Of a stretch of DNA of 64,000 nt, positions 25,860 to 36,147 are shown in pieces. The first letter of the stretch is position 1. Each line of letters begins with the position of its first letter. Origin of the DNA: Sipunculus nudus (taxonomy: Eukaryota > Annelida > Sipuncula > Golfingiida > Sipunculidae). Made by a program: the position numbers and the translations under genes. The stretch covers positions 13,971,019 to 14,035,018 of the forward strand of contig CM049306.1 of the NCBI GenBank assembly GCA_026874595.1, given 5' to 3'. The notes under the pieces were generated by a model that made no database searches, was not told the DNA's origin, and worked only from the letters and a program-made list of their open reading frames with translations.

Positions 25860-27340
25860 AGGGCATGCATTTTGCCAATAGACCTTAGATATAGGTTACA
25901 GTGACCTTATTCTACATCCAACAGCTACCGTGTGACCATCTGACTTATAACGTGTTAAAATCATGGTCTTTCACACAGCTTGCAGAATAAAGGCCACGTT
26001 GACTTATTTCAGTTTTCCCAGAAATTTTTACAGGAACCTCCCTGTATCTTAATCAAAGTCATGATAGAAGAAATGGATACAATTTGTACCCAATCTGACT
26101 CACTAGGTGCCTAAAAAATCATGTTTTTGGTAATTAATACGCTAAATATAGGTCACCATGCCCTTATTTCAGGTTTCTAAGGAGATTTGCATGAAACCTC
26201 CCTGTTCGTCTCGTTAGAAGATTCTAGGCCTAATGGATACAATTTGTGCCCCGTTAGACTGTCTTGGTGCTCAATATCATGTTTCCGATCCGTAGGTCAC
26301 AGAATATAGGTCACCATGAAAATTTTCAGGTTTCCGAGGAGATTTGCCTAGGACCTCCCTGGATGTACAGTAAGAAAATTCTAGATCAAATGGTTACAGT
26401 TTGTGCCCTTTAAACTGCCGGATTGCCTCATTTGAAGGTCTCAAAATAGAAAAGAATGCGTAAAAAATTTAAAAAAAAAATGGTGGAGCCACCATTTTGC
26501 AGGAAATGATAAAACACTCCATGATGAATATGCAAGCAAAGAATCATGGTGATCAATACATTAGTAATTCAGATACTGGAATGTTTGTATCAAATTTTAT
26601 ATTATTCTGGAGGGTATTAACGAGCCCCGTAGCTCGGAGGATATGGGTAAAGGAGACCTAATTTCAGGTTTCCTCAGATATTTTTCATGGACCTCCTAGG
26701 ATATCAAGTTAGAAAATTCAAGATCCAACGATTACGATGTGTGCCCCGTTAACTGACGACCGCTTTATTTGAAGGTCTCAAAATAGAGAAAAATGCGTAA
26801 AAATTCGAATAAATACAGGTTGCCCCACCAGGCTAGAGGAAATGATGAAACGCACCATGATCACCATGATACTGGAGCGTTTGTATCAATTTTTTAATTA
26901 TTTGGGGGGGGGGGTACCCATAGCTCAGAGGATATGAGTAAGAGAGACCTCATTTCGAATTTCCAATGAGGTTTTCCATGGACCTCTCAGGACGTTAAGT
27001 AAAAAGATTCTAAGTCTAACGGTACGATTTGTGACCTGTTAACAGACGACCTTTTTATTTGAAGGCTTTAAAAAAATTGTGAAAAAAATTCGAAAAATAT
27101 CGGAAATTACAGGTGGCGCCACCAGTCTGCAGAAACTGATGAAACACTTCATGGTCTATATGCAAAGAATCATGCCGATCAATGCATTAGTTATTCAGAT
27201 ACTTGAGCATTGTATCAATTTTTTAATAATTCTGGGGGTACTTACAAGGCACAAGCCCTATAGCTCGGAGGATATGGGTAACAGACACCGTGACAGAGAA
27301 CAGAAGCTCTGAGACCAAGACCTAAAACTGCAAAAATCGT
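25860..27340. repeat. Degenerate long-period repeat array
   Basis: Phrases such as tttcaggtttcc, gaagattctaggcctaatgg and tacaatttgtgcccc recur several times. Units marked by ttgaaggtctcaaaatag start near 26429, 26769 and (diverged) 27058, and each also contains a variant of tggcgccacca. It belongs to the same dispersed family as 43365-45190 and 50275-50818. Confidence 0.7.
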
Positions 27341-29963
27341 ACATTATTACAAGTTATAAATGTAATTAGTTTTTTTCTTTCACACAACGTTGATGGCGTC
27401 ACGTCCAATCGTTCTTCTGTTTTGCGCAGTTTTATATATCTCATGAGTGGCGGGATTTATGTGCCGGTAATTTTGTTTTGTCCATAGATCTTAAATTAGT
27501 TTTATCTTGTATACAAGAGACTTGTGCCATCTACAAACGTTTTGCGCATTGTACTTTGGTGCGTGTATTTTGGTTGAAATCACACATATCTCAATATGAA
27601 TAGGTCTGGAATTTTGCAAAGAACACAGATAGCTCTATTTTGAACATAATTGGTGGCGCCACCTACAATAGTTTATCCGTTTTGTCAAGATTTACATATT
27701 TCAGTAATGAATGGACTTATAAGCCAGAAGTTATGCATGCCCGGAGATCTTTGGTAGCTTTATATCACACACAATATGGTTACAACAGGCCAATTTAAAA
27801 AATTGGTATGGCAACGTCTGTGGATCTTTTCGATGCCTGAAAATTCGAGGGCTCTTACGTCAAGAGACATTTTATGTCTAACAGTCAACGCCTCCCTGAG
27901 AAATCCGAACCTGTCAGCTGGTTTTGACTTGTTACACAGTTCCTGGAAATCGACATATCGCCCAGCAGCTTTAGTCTTTACTCTAAAGACATTCCAAGGG
28001 CGTCAGTGGCGTTTGAAAACTATTCCAAAACCTCACAGCTGATATTAGAGGCTGCAGGTACCCTGTAAAAACTACTCATTTCCCATGTTTAACACATTAA
28101 TTGTTCATCATGTCTTGGTACCTTTGTCACCAGAGCACAATTAAATAACTAAAACCCCTAGATTAATAACAAATTGTCACCAAAGTAATGTGTGACAATT
28201 GGGGATCTTAATTTATGGCTCCTGTTGATTAATTATATAAAGCATGTTACAGCCCTTGACGCCAAACAAACAGCGGTCGGTCTCAGCATTGTCCCGTGTC
28301 ATAGCTAATCACAGGTTAAGAGTGCAAAACAATATTTCTCTTAAGATACATTTGACAAATTTTTAGAATATTTATATATTTTAAATAGGGCAGCATACTA
28401 ATACTTAAACCTGAAGATAAAAAAAAACTTTCGAGTGATTTAGGTTTCAAATCTGTACGTATTCACCATCGCTATACCCTTTATCAAACATCGACACGTG
28501 CAGCATCTGGATTGATCAGTGTATAGGGGATGAAGTTATCACCCGAAAGCTCAGTCCAGGTGTCAGCAGACCACCACCAACAATTAGATAATGTCGGCTC
28601 GTAGGAAATAAACAACCATTACTCACCTGTCAGGACACTATAGCGGGTATTCACACGTGTCATTGCCTCGGCAACTGGATGGCGGAGGAGGGGATTGAGA
28701 AAATCCGCATGCAATTAGGGCACCCATTTAATAAATTACTGAAATTGTGTCAGCTTCCCACTCAAGCACGGACTGGCCGGCTACTCAACAGGACAATCCA
28801 GTAAATACCTGGACTTCAAACCATGTGAGTGTGCAGGTCATGGGCTCGAGAACATGACCCTTAAATAGTTTAATACCGTCTTGGCAATACATACCTTGGC
28901 ATGTTTCCCTGAATAGACGTAGCATTCGTTCACAGTTCATTATACAGAGGGATTGTCCCATATCTCTAAACGCTGATCATAAAACCTCATCAAAATTCTA
29001 GAAAGACCTGTTTTAGTTTGGATGTGACATGTTTGGCACACTTCATGCAAGATCTGGACAAGGCTATAGTGTTCATTGAGATATTAAAGGCGAGTACCAA
29101 TTCCGCGCGATCTCGACACAGTGTCTTATTATAAATTATAAAACTAATAACTGTTGCCTGTTAAACAGCAGGTTATTGCATAACATTAAAGGCTACGTAA
29201 TCTGCATGTAAGATATTGAGTTGTGCTGGATATTACTCTTTTACTATGAGTATATAAACATGTCAACGGTTCCAATCCGTGTGTGTATAAATGATGTTAA
29301 AGCACTGTGTCAGTTTTAAAGCATGTAACTAAAACTAGTAAGTTTAAATGTTTTAATATTTGCCAGGCAGTTCCGCAGATGTACACGCAATTTTAAGCAA
29401 AATTTTTAGTTATAGAGTTAAATTAAATTTATCCATTAACTTTTCGTGAAGTATTGAAATGGGATAATGAAAGAGAGTACAGATCAGTATTTTATATCAT
29501 GTGACGAATTTTAAAATGTTGTCCATGATTTACGTGCAGACACATTTAACTGTGCTGCGGTACGCATTTGGAATTCGTGTAAACAATGTGGTCCGTGTAG
29601 GTGTCAGGTTACACATTTGTGTAACCAACAAAATAAAAGTAGTAAATGAATATGCATTTTATTATTGTATTCTTAACTCAGTTAAATAAAAGAGCGATAT
29701 ATAAACAGATTAAATGCACAGCCAGGGACAAAACATGCACACAAAATTAAAAATTACCTAGCTCGACTGTTTTGTTATGTCAAATTTACATACACTCGTA
29801 CAGCAGTCTGCAACACCCCATTATGCAAGGCTTTATGGGAGGATTATAGATTCCTCAGATCTGCATGTCATATTAGTAACAATGCAACATCATCAAAGAA
29901 ATGTTAAGACTATATAGAATATACAGTAATATGTTAGTTCCCTTTTGTTTATTGTCTTTGCAG
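27341..29963. other. No gene seen upstream of the GPCR
   Basis: Non-coding. 27400-27780 still resembles the preceding repeat family (ggtggcgccacc at about 27652). A promoter or 5' untranslated exon of the GPCR may lie here, but I cannot place it. Confidence 0.4.
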
Positions 29964-30017
29964 ATAAGGAGCACAAATAAAACACAGCAGATGTTATAAG
30001 TGAACTAACCCGTCAAA
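29964..30017 (+). promoter_or_regulatory. Probable 5' untranslated part of the GPCR exon
   Basis: A good 3' splice site (ttgtttattgtctttgcag, AG at 29962-29963) lies 54 bases before the ATG. This suggests that at least one upstream non-coding exon joins here. Confidence 0.5.
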
Positions 30018-31555
30018 ATGTTATCTACAAAAAAACAGACCTGCATCTTATACTTCGCACTAACTACTGCAACCGTAACGCGCTTTACCTGCGACGCCTT
30101 CGTTGAATTGACAGCAGAACATGCGGCTAGTGGCAAACACACCACGGTAAAGGCTGACCAGTTCGATGATGGCACAACCACACGGGTCCATACCACGACG
30201 GAGAACATTGCATCCAACTATAAAGATCCAACGGTGGCAAAAATTGACAGTACACGAAAGCGGATCATGTCTTCATCGTCTGTCCGGGCAAGCTCATATT
30301 GGAGAGGTTCCTCGGGCATAATACCTACAGGTCTCCCAAAAACAATTGGCCAAAAGACAAACGGTTTAAATGATGTTCCGACCACCACGACGTCAGTATT
30401 AGCAATAAAGAACACAAGTCATATTTGGACAATAAAACCTTCAGCTTTAACAAATAATTGTTCAAGAAACAGTCCAGCCTTTACCACATCAGTGCCCCCT
30501 CTACAGGATGATTCAACTCCAAGAGCAGTTACAAACACACCAGGAAATGATAGAATCATTACCACAGTGACTGTCAGAGTAGTAGAGTCAGGTCCAGGTT
30601 CCAGAAATAACATGTCTAGAAACGACCAAGATTTAACAAGATGGACCTCTCGACTGCTTAGAAATTTGAACCCCAAATCAAATTTTACCGATGGTACTTT
30701 TTACCTTTCAAACGTGACAAATCATTCGACAAGTGAACAAGAAACAGGAGACTCGGAAGTGAATCCGTTAATTATCACATCAAGAGAAGTGTACAAGTAC
30801 GGGATGACTTTCATCTTCGTCTTTGGGGTCGTTGGTAACTCTCTGATCATGCTCATCATATACCGCGGAAAGACAGGTCGCACGTCCAGTAGTTTGTATT
30901 TATTAACTCTTGCTGTTTTAGATCAATACATCATAGTCGCTGCTGTGTTTGGTAGTCATGTGATAAGATCATTTACCGGGTTCGATTATATACGAGCAAG
31001 TCGCCATTCATGTAAAGTCGCCTACTTTACCATTGTCACGTGTGCACAATCTTCTTTCTGGTTAGTTGCCATAATGTGCTTCGAGAGGGCGTTAGTGTTG
31101 ACCCGTCCGATGCGATTCAAAGACAAGTTCAACAAAAAAACCACCAGAGTGATCATCTGCATCACAGTGTTTTTCTGGACGCTAAAAAATGTGCACATGT
31201 TTTGGTCAAACGGTGCCGAATATAAGCGCGACGAAAATGGCACTCTGGTATTGAAGTCAGAGTGTGGTTTTGTTCAAGGCCCATTGCTTGATTTCAACAT
31301 TCGAATCAGACCCTGGATTGACTATGCAGTTACATTTACAGCCGCCTTGGTTATACTGATTTCTAATATCATCATTGTGTGTTTACTTTTACGCTCAAAA
31401 AGACTGCGACGTACCTCGTCCAACAAGGGTCACAGCGGGACGCACCATCACCTGATGGCGATGTTGGTCACTGTCAGCATTGCGTTTCTCGTCTTCGCCC
31501 TTCCTCTCCAAATTGTCACGATCCTGGTTCCCAGGAATCCAAACGACGTTAAAAG
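30018..31555 (+). CDS. GPCR exon 1 (N-terminus to TM6)
   Basis: It codes 512 whole codons plus two bases. The frame runs four bases past the donor before a stop, so a frame-only reading would give a truncated six-helix receptor. Confidence 0.9.
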
Positions 31556-33006
31556 GTAGGTTTTACTGACATAATTCCTACATTTTGTTTTTTTGCAGCG
31601 AATTGCGCACATGGGAATGGGTAATTTTGTTTTTTGTTATGGTAGAAATGGACTATACCTTGGCTGCCAAAGACAAGGTTTAACCCCTATCAGGCTCTTC
31701 GATCGTTTCAGTGCTTGGTGAGGCAAGTTATGAGAAGGCTTTAAAACTAGTGTACCAAATTGATTTAGAGGGGAAGCCCCCCCCCCCCCCCCCCCCCCCG
31801 TTGGCCATAAAAATAAATCTGGATAATAGAATAATACCGATATTTTGCCGGATTTTGCGTCTTTTCTTCCTTTTACTTCTGAATGATATTTATGTTTTGT
31901 TTACTGACAGTCCAGACACATTTGTTTTCCTGCGCCAGGGTGCTGACCCTCCTCTTTTCTAAGATCCTGCATCCTGGGAATCACCCGTCAGAAGGCGAAT
32001 TTATTAATGTGTACCGCAGTTGTTGGCACTTTTGTGATTACAAAGTGACACCGTCAACGAAAGTAGCAGGGGTTACGTGATCTGCCTGGTCTGTGTATAT
32101 TTCTGTGTCCGATGCATATCTAAAAACTCGGAATGAATTCGATGAAATTTTGTGGAAGGATTGGCAATGGGCAAGAGAAGAAAAACTGTAATTTTTGGAC
32201 GGTTCTGCGGGTGCATTCCTCGCCGACCTTTTTCTTTTGCTTTCATATCTTGTTCGAGTCAAGGGAGCAAGAATTCAAATTCAGTGAATCATTCTGGAAT
32301 GGTTGGATAAAGGTCGATTAAAGTTTTGGTAAGGCCTTGGTGCGGTTACAGCTATTGGCACAGGGATGCCCTTTGTGAGTGCTTTCTAGTTTACACCTGT
32401 ATTTTTACCGTCTTCCTTGTGGATTCTGTTACTTAGATATACATGTGTGTTAATTTACGGTTGTTGTACGTAAATTTTGCTCGGGACAACCTCAAGCTCG
32501 GTATTGAATAATGAAACTTTTTTAAATATTATACGTTTCGTTGCATATTTCCTAAGTTTTTACATCATCCAGGATATATTGATGGATATAAGTGTGTTTA
32601 TGCAATGGGGAATCCTATTTTCTCCTTTTTACTCCAACAGCTGCATCAGATTATCACCTATAGAGATAATCATTGGTCATCACACTTTGACATCTTGAAA
32701 TCATATTACGGGGGGGCATATTATGCATTCTTATTAATTTGTTTTTGTTTTCTTTTCAGCGAGGCAGCAGGGAAGGCTTCGCTCCTGTGGTCGCTGGGTC
32801 TGTTGATGAGTTACGCTAACAGCGCTGTCAACTTCTACATCTACTGTGCGAGTTGCCGAATGTTCCGCCATGATTTAGTTGAGATTTTGACATGCAGGAA
32901 ATATAAAGAAAAAGAGGCAACAAACCACAAAAGCATGTCTGGTCATGTAAAATCACATGCAGGTTCGGTTATGGTGAACTCAGAGACCATATCCACAAGT
33001 CTTTGA
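30018..33006 (+). CDS. Rhodopsin-family (class A) GPCR, peptide-receptor-like, two coding exons
   Basis: Predicted cell-surface receptor of 594 residues. Exon 1 is 30018-31555 and exon 2 is 32760-33006, joined as aaag|gtaggt ... tcttttcag|c with an AGC Ser codon split 2+1. Residues 1-25 look like a signal peptide. Residues 30-250 are an unusually long Thr/Ser-rich extracellular domain with six N-glycosylation sequons (N132, N147, N198, N222, N232, N235). Transmembrane helices: TM1 262-283 (GN at 273-274), TM2 291-311 (LAVLD, D302), TM3 331-355 (disulfide Cys C332, then FER in place of DRY), TM4 377-396, TM5 433-458, TM6 478-504, TM7 519-542. C416 is the extracellular-loop-2 partner of C332. 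TM7 ends NSAVNFYIY, so the Pro of NPxxY is Phe, as in FMRFamide/myosuppressin-type receptors. The ligand is unknown; a neuropeptide is my inference. The gene is convergent with the UPF0489 gene to its right. Confidence 0.9.
31556..32759 (+). other. GPCR intron
   Basis: It separates TM6 from TM7 (extracellular loop 3). It contains a C-tract at about 31781-31799 and, near 32130-32230, a fragment (atgaattcgatgaaattttg) similar to the dispersed repeat at 59160. The small open frames inside it are not coding. Confidence 0.85.
32760..33006 (+). CDS. GPCR exon 2 (TM7 and cytoplasmic tail)
   Basis: It begins after tcttttcag and encodes SLLWSLGLLMSYANSAVNFY, then IYCASCRMFRHDL, a typical TM7/helix-8 junction. 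A tail of about 45 residues follows, rich in Lys and Ser. Confidence 0.9.
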
Positions 33007-33160
33007 AATGACAGACTTCTGTAAGAATACAGGACTGTTCTGCACTATGGTAGGACGCAAAGGATGCTTCTGATGGCCTTAGAATGCTCTATCTATGAAC
33101 ATTTGTAACTCTTCTGAAGTGAAGGTACGGAGCTTGAATCTAGTCGCTTTGATGGTGCAT

Positions 33161-33166
33161 AATAAA
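33161..33166 (+). terminator. Candidate polyadenylation signal of the GPCR
   Basis: AATAAA 155 bases after the stop codon. Confidence 0.45.
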
Positions 33167-34650
33167 AATAATCTGGTCATAAAAACGTGCACTTATAAAT
33201 GTCTAAAAATTCCTCCACCCTAATCCAAAGAATCTGAAATATTGGTCCTGTACCATATCATCTCCATCCTACACACTGTGACGTAAGATGGCACTTCCTG
33301 CACTTTTGAAAAGGAACGAGGTGCTCTGTGATTAAAAATATCAGTTCATCTCCATTTCATTATAGTTTTCATTATCATGAACAAGGGTGCTTTTAGTTTT
33401 AGTTTATTATGATATATATAAGGAAAAACGATTTTTATCGTAATTAAGGAAGAATATAAATGAAAGATTTGATGACAATATATATATATATATATAAATA
33501 TATGTGTAAGTGTGTGTGTGTGTGTGTGTGTTAAATATGGATAAAACGGTTGCAGCTGGAATGGTCATTCTTGTCAACAGCAGTATGTCACTTGACTCCA
33601 CCGAGTTGGACGACAAAATATAGCGGTGGTCTTCTGTACAGCTGTGGCAAAAAGAGGACGAGACAGGTGTAAAATGATATCATTTACTCTATAATCAAGG
33701 ATTGGATACAACTAAGGTCTGTCATGCTGCAAAATACACATACATGCACATCAAATCAATAGTGCTGTTTATTTATTTCTTTATTCTTCTCTTTGAGACG
33801 AAGAGTATTGTTTTAACATGTTATCATATCATATATTATAGTGTTTACCATCTGTTTCTTTTCTTCAGGTTCCTCAATAAATTACACAAAAGTAATTTTC
33901 CGAAAAGTGTCATTTTTCAATATGATGTGTTACATTAGATTGACTTCTTTCTAAACTTTCTAAACCAGTTGTCCAGTGACTCATTTTTATATCATAATCT
34001 AAATTTCAACTGAAAGTTGAGGCTTTTTCATTCAACCCTTTAAATGTTATCGAGGCGGTATCCGCATTCTTCTTGTGTCCTCTGTCAAGCCGTGTGTTTT
34101 GACGGGCATTGTCATGCATCTGGTGACGGGATTGGAAGCAACCTCCAATATAAAGAGTTAATGTTTCCATAATAAGAAATATAACTGTGCCATACTCTCG
34201 AGATTTCTGTTCTCACAATGTTTTACTCATTTTATGTTACTCCTTTTGATATATTCTATTGATAACGAATGACCCTTGTGAAAAATTGTATAAGCCTTTT
34301 TGTGGCCCTATAAGGTTAAGAAATCCGATGAAAGTTATAAATAAGCCATTCAAGTCTCTACTGTACACATTAATTTCAATTTATCGTTTATGTTGTGAAC
34401 ATTGTTAAAATACTAAAATACTAGATCCGATCGAGCAAGATGCATTGTCATGGAGCTCTTTTTAGCACATGCTGTGTTCTCATGTTTCCAGTAGGCCTAT
34501 TTGGAGCACGACGGTATCAAATGCCGTAAAACGTAAAAGCGTGGTGGACTGAATCATGCATGATCGATATTTTTCAGGAACAAAGAATTCGACACACTGG
34601 TACTCCCCTAGACCTTGCAAACAATAGACACCTATGCATGGCATGCATGG
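33167..34650. other. Convergent intergenic region
   Basis: Space between the 3' ends of the GPCR and UPF0489 copy A. An (AT)n/(GT)n compound microsatellite lies at about 33478-33531. No coding sequence seen. Confidence 0.5.
33478..33531. repeat. Compound (AT)n-(GT)n microsatellite
   Basis: AT run to about 33502 followed by a GT run of about 12 copies. Confidence 0.92.
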
Positions 34651-34656
34651 TTTATT
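34651..34656 (-). terminator. Candidate polyadenylation signal of UPF0489 copy A
   Basis: TTTATT on the plus strand (AATAAA on the minus strand), 118 bases beyond the stop codon. Confidence 0.4.
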
Positions 34657-34773
34657 CGGTTCAGTTCGAAGATCATTATTCAGTTATCTCCGTGCGCTTC
34701 ATGACAGAATAAAATTGCACGAGTACTAGATTGAGGTCGATGTCTATATTTAAAAATGTGGAATGAAAATATT

Positions 34774-35952
34774 TCATAATTGTTTATGAAGTCTGGGCCA
34801 CCCACCTTGACCTCCGAGTAAGTCCAAATCAAAATGAACTTTGTAAGGATGACTTAATTTTGACCTAAATATATCTAATATCCCATTCTCTATTAACTCA
34901 AAATGGTTCCTAGGCGTGTAACCATCCCTTATTGACCTGCAGACTGTCACAAGCTTTGGATGAGGGTAACGACCGTCAACAAACATTCTCTGTAACCTTT
35001 TTAGGCGGGAATGCACATCAGCCTCGTTTGGAGAGTACCAGAGAACGACGGTTTCGTTTGGATGATTGAAGCCGTGACAAATTTGAAAGGTACCAGACGA
35101 GCGCTTACTGTTGATGAAGAAGCTTGACTTTGGTGTGGTCATCATGCATATTCCTGTCCGCGCGAGAGCTTGCAGGTGAGAGCGTTCAAAATGTAGTAAA
35201 TGTCGGGCAAATGCGTTCATACGTCTGGTGTACACTGCTCGATTTCTAGTGCACAAGTACGCTGGGAATTTGGACATTACTGTCTGGAGATGATTTGCCG
35301 CAAATCTTTGCAGTTGGGACTCGTACCCGACACATGGCATGTTAGAGTTTTTACACAACTCGATGGCTTTGTGAACTATGGGCATCAACAGAGCCTCCCC
35401 GGGAATCTCGTGTTCTGTCCGCCGTGGACACACCAAGCGATTTACCAAGCCATCTATTGTTTCCACCAGAGGCCAGGGGGCGCCAGCATCGACCAGCTGC
35501 TGCCCAGCACTCTGGCAACCAAAAAAGTCCTCATCAATGTCGATCAGAAGTGACTCATCCTGTTTGATCCAGGTACCTGACAACAGGTTCTTCACGGCCT
35601 GGTCTTCCGAGATCTCCTCCCATTCATAGCGACCTTTTATCCTACACTTCTCAGGTGAAAGTTTAAACATTTCTTTATCCATGAAGCCTAAATCAAGCAT
35701 AGTTTTGTTATAGTAAAAACACATTGGGTCCTTTTCTGTAACGATTGTTCGACATGCACAATACACATTTTCTTCCTCCCCCTCTGGGCCTATCACTCGG
35801 GTTTCTCCGTAATTCATGACTCCTCGTAACCACTCTCCATCGGGATGATTCGGAGAATCCCAGCGTGGCCACACCCATATGAACCGCTTGAACATCCCAG
35901 TCATCGCGGCAGCCAGGAAAAAGAAAACATGTACCGGCATATTAAAAGATGT
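34774..35952 (-). CDS. UPF0489 copy A, exon 4 (upstream-acceptor version)
   Basis: The shared coding part starts at 35913 (GCT GCC GCG ATG). The first AG upstream is atgcag, putting the exon start at 35952 with the added residues TSFNMPVHVFFFL. The strong pyrimidine tract (gttttctttttcc) lies between 35952 and 35913, which supports 35913 as the original boundary. The exon carries DIDEDFF and a C-terminal block ([19 protein letters not shown]) nearly identical to copy B. Confidence 0.8.
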   Translation of the reverse strand, partial: TSFNMPVHVFFFLAAAMTGMFKRFIWVWPRWDSPNHPDGEWLRGVMNYGETRVIGPEGEEENVYCACRTIVTEKDPMCFYYNKTMLDLGFMDKEMFKLSPEKCRIKGRYEWEEISEDQAVKNLLSGTWIKQDESLLIDIDEDFFGCQSAGQQLVDAGAPWPLVETIDGLVNRLVCPRRTEHEIPGEALLMPIVHKAIELCKNSNMPCVGYESQLQRFAANHLQTVMSKFPAYLCTRNRAVYTRRMNAFARHLLHFERSHLQALARTGICMMTTPKSSFFINSKRSSGTFQICHGFNHPNETVVLWYSPNEADVHSRLKRLQRMFVDGRYPHPKLVTVCRSIRDGYTPRNHFELIENGILDIFRSKLSHPYKVHFDLDLLGGQGGWPRLHKQL

Positions 35953-36067
35953 CTGCATGAATTTATATTAAATCAGTTATATTGCAATCAAACAAATCAG
36001 CAAAAAATCAGATATGCGACGCTTTCAAGGTTGTTCATGTATCCCGACGTTCAGGAGTACAAATCCA

Positions 36068-36147
<80 letters not shown>

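Noticed and set aside
31711-32321. Open frames between the GPCR exons
   Set aside because: They lie in the intron, include a poly-C tract read as poly-Pro, and do not join in frame with either exon.
35200-35629. Plus-strand frames within UPF0489 copy A
   Set aside because: Antisense shadows of the conserved exon 4; the minus-strand protein matches copy B and a known family.
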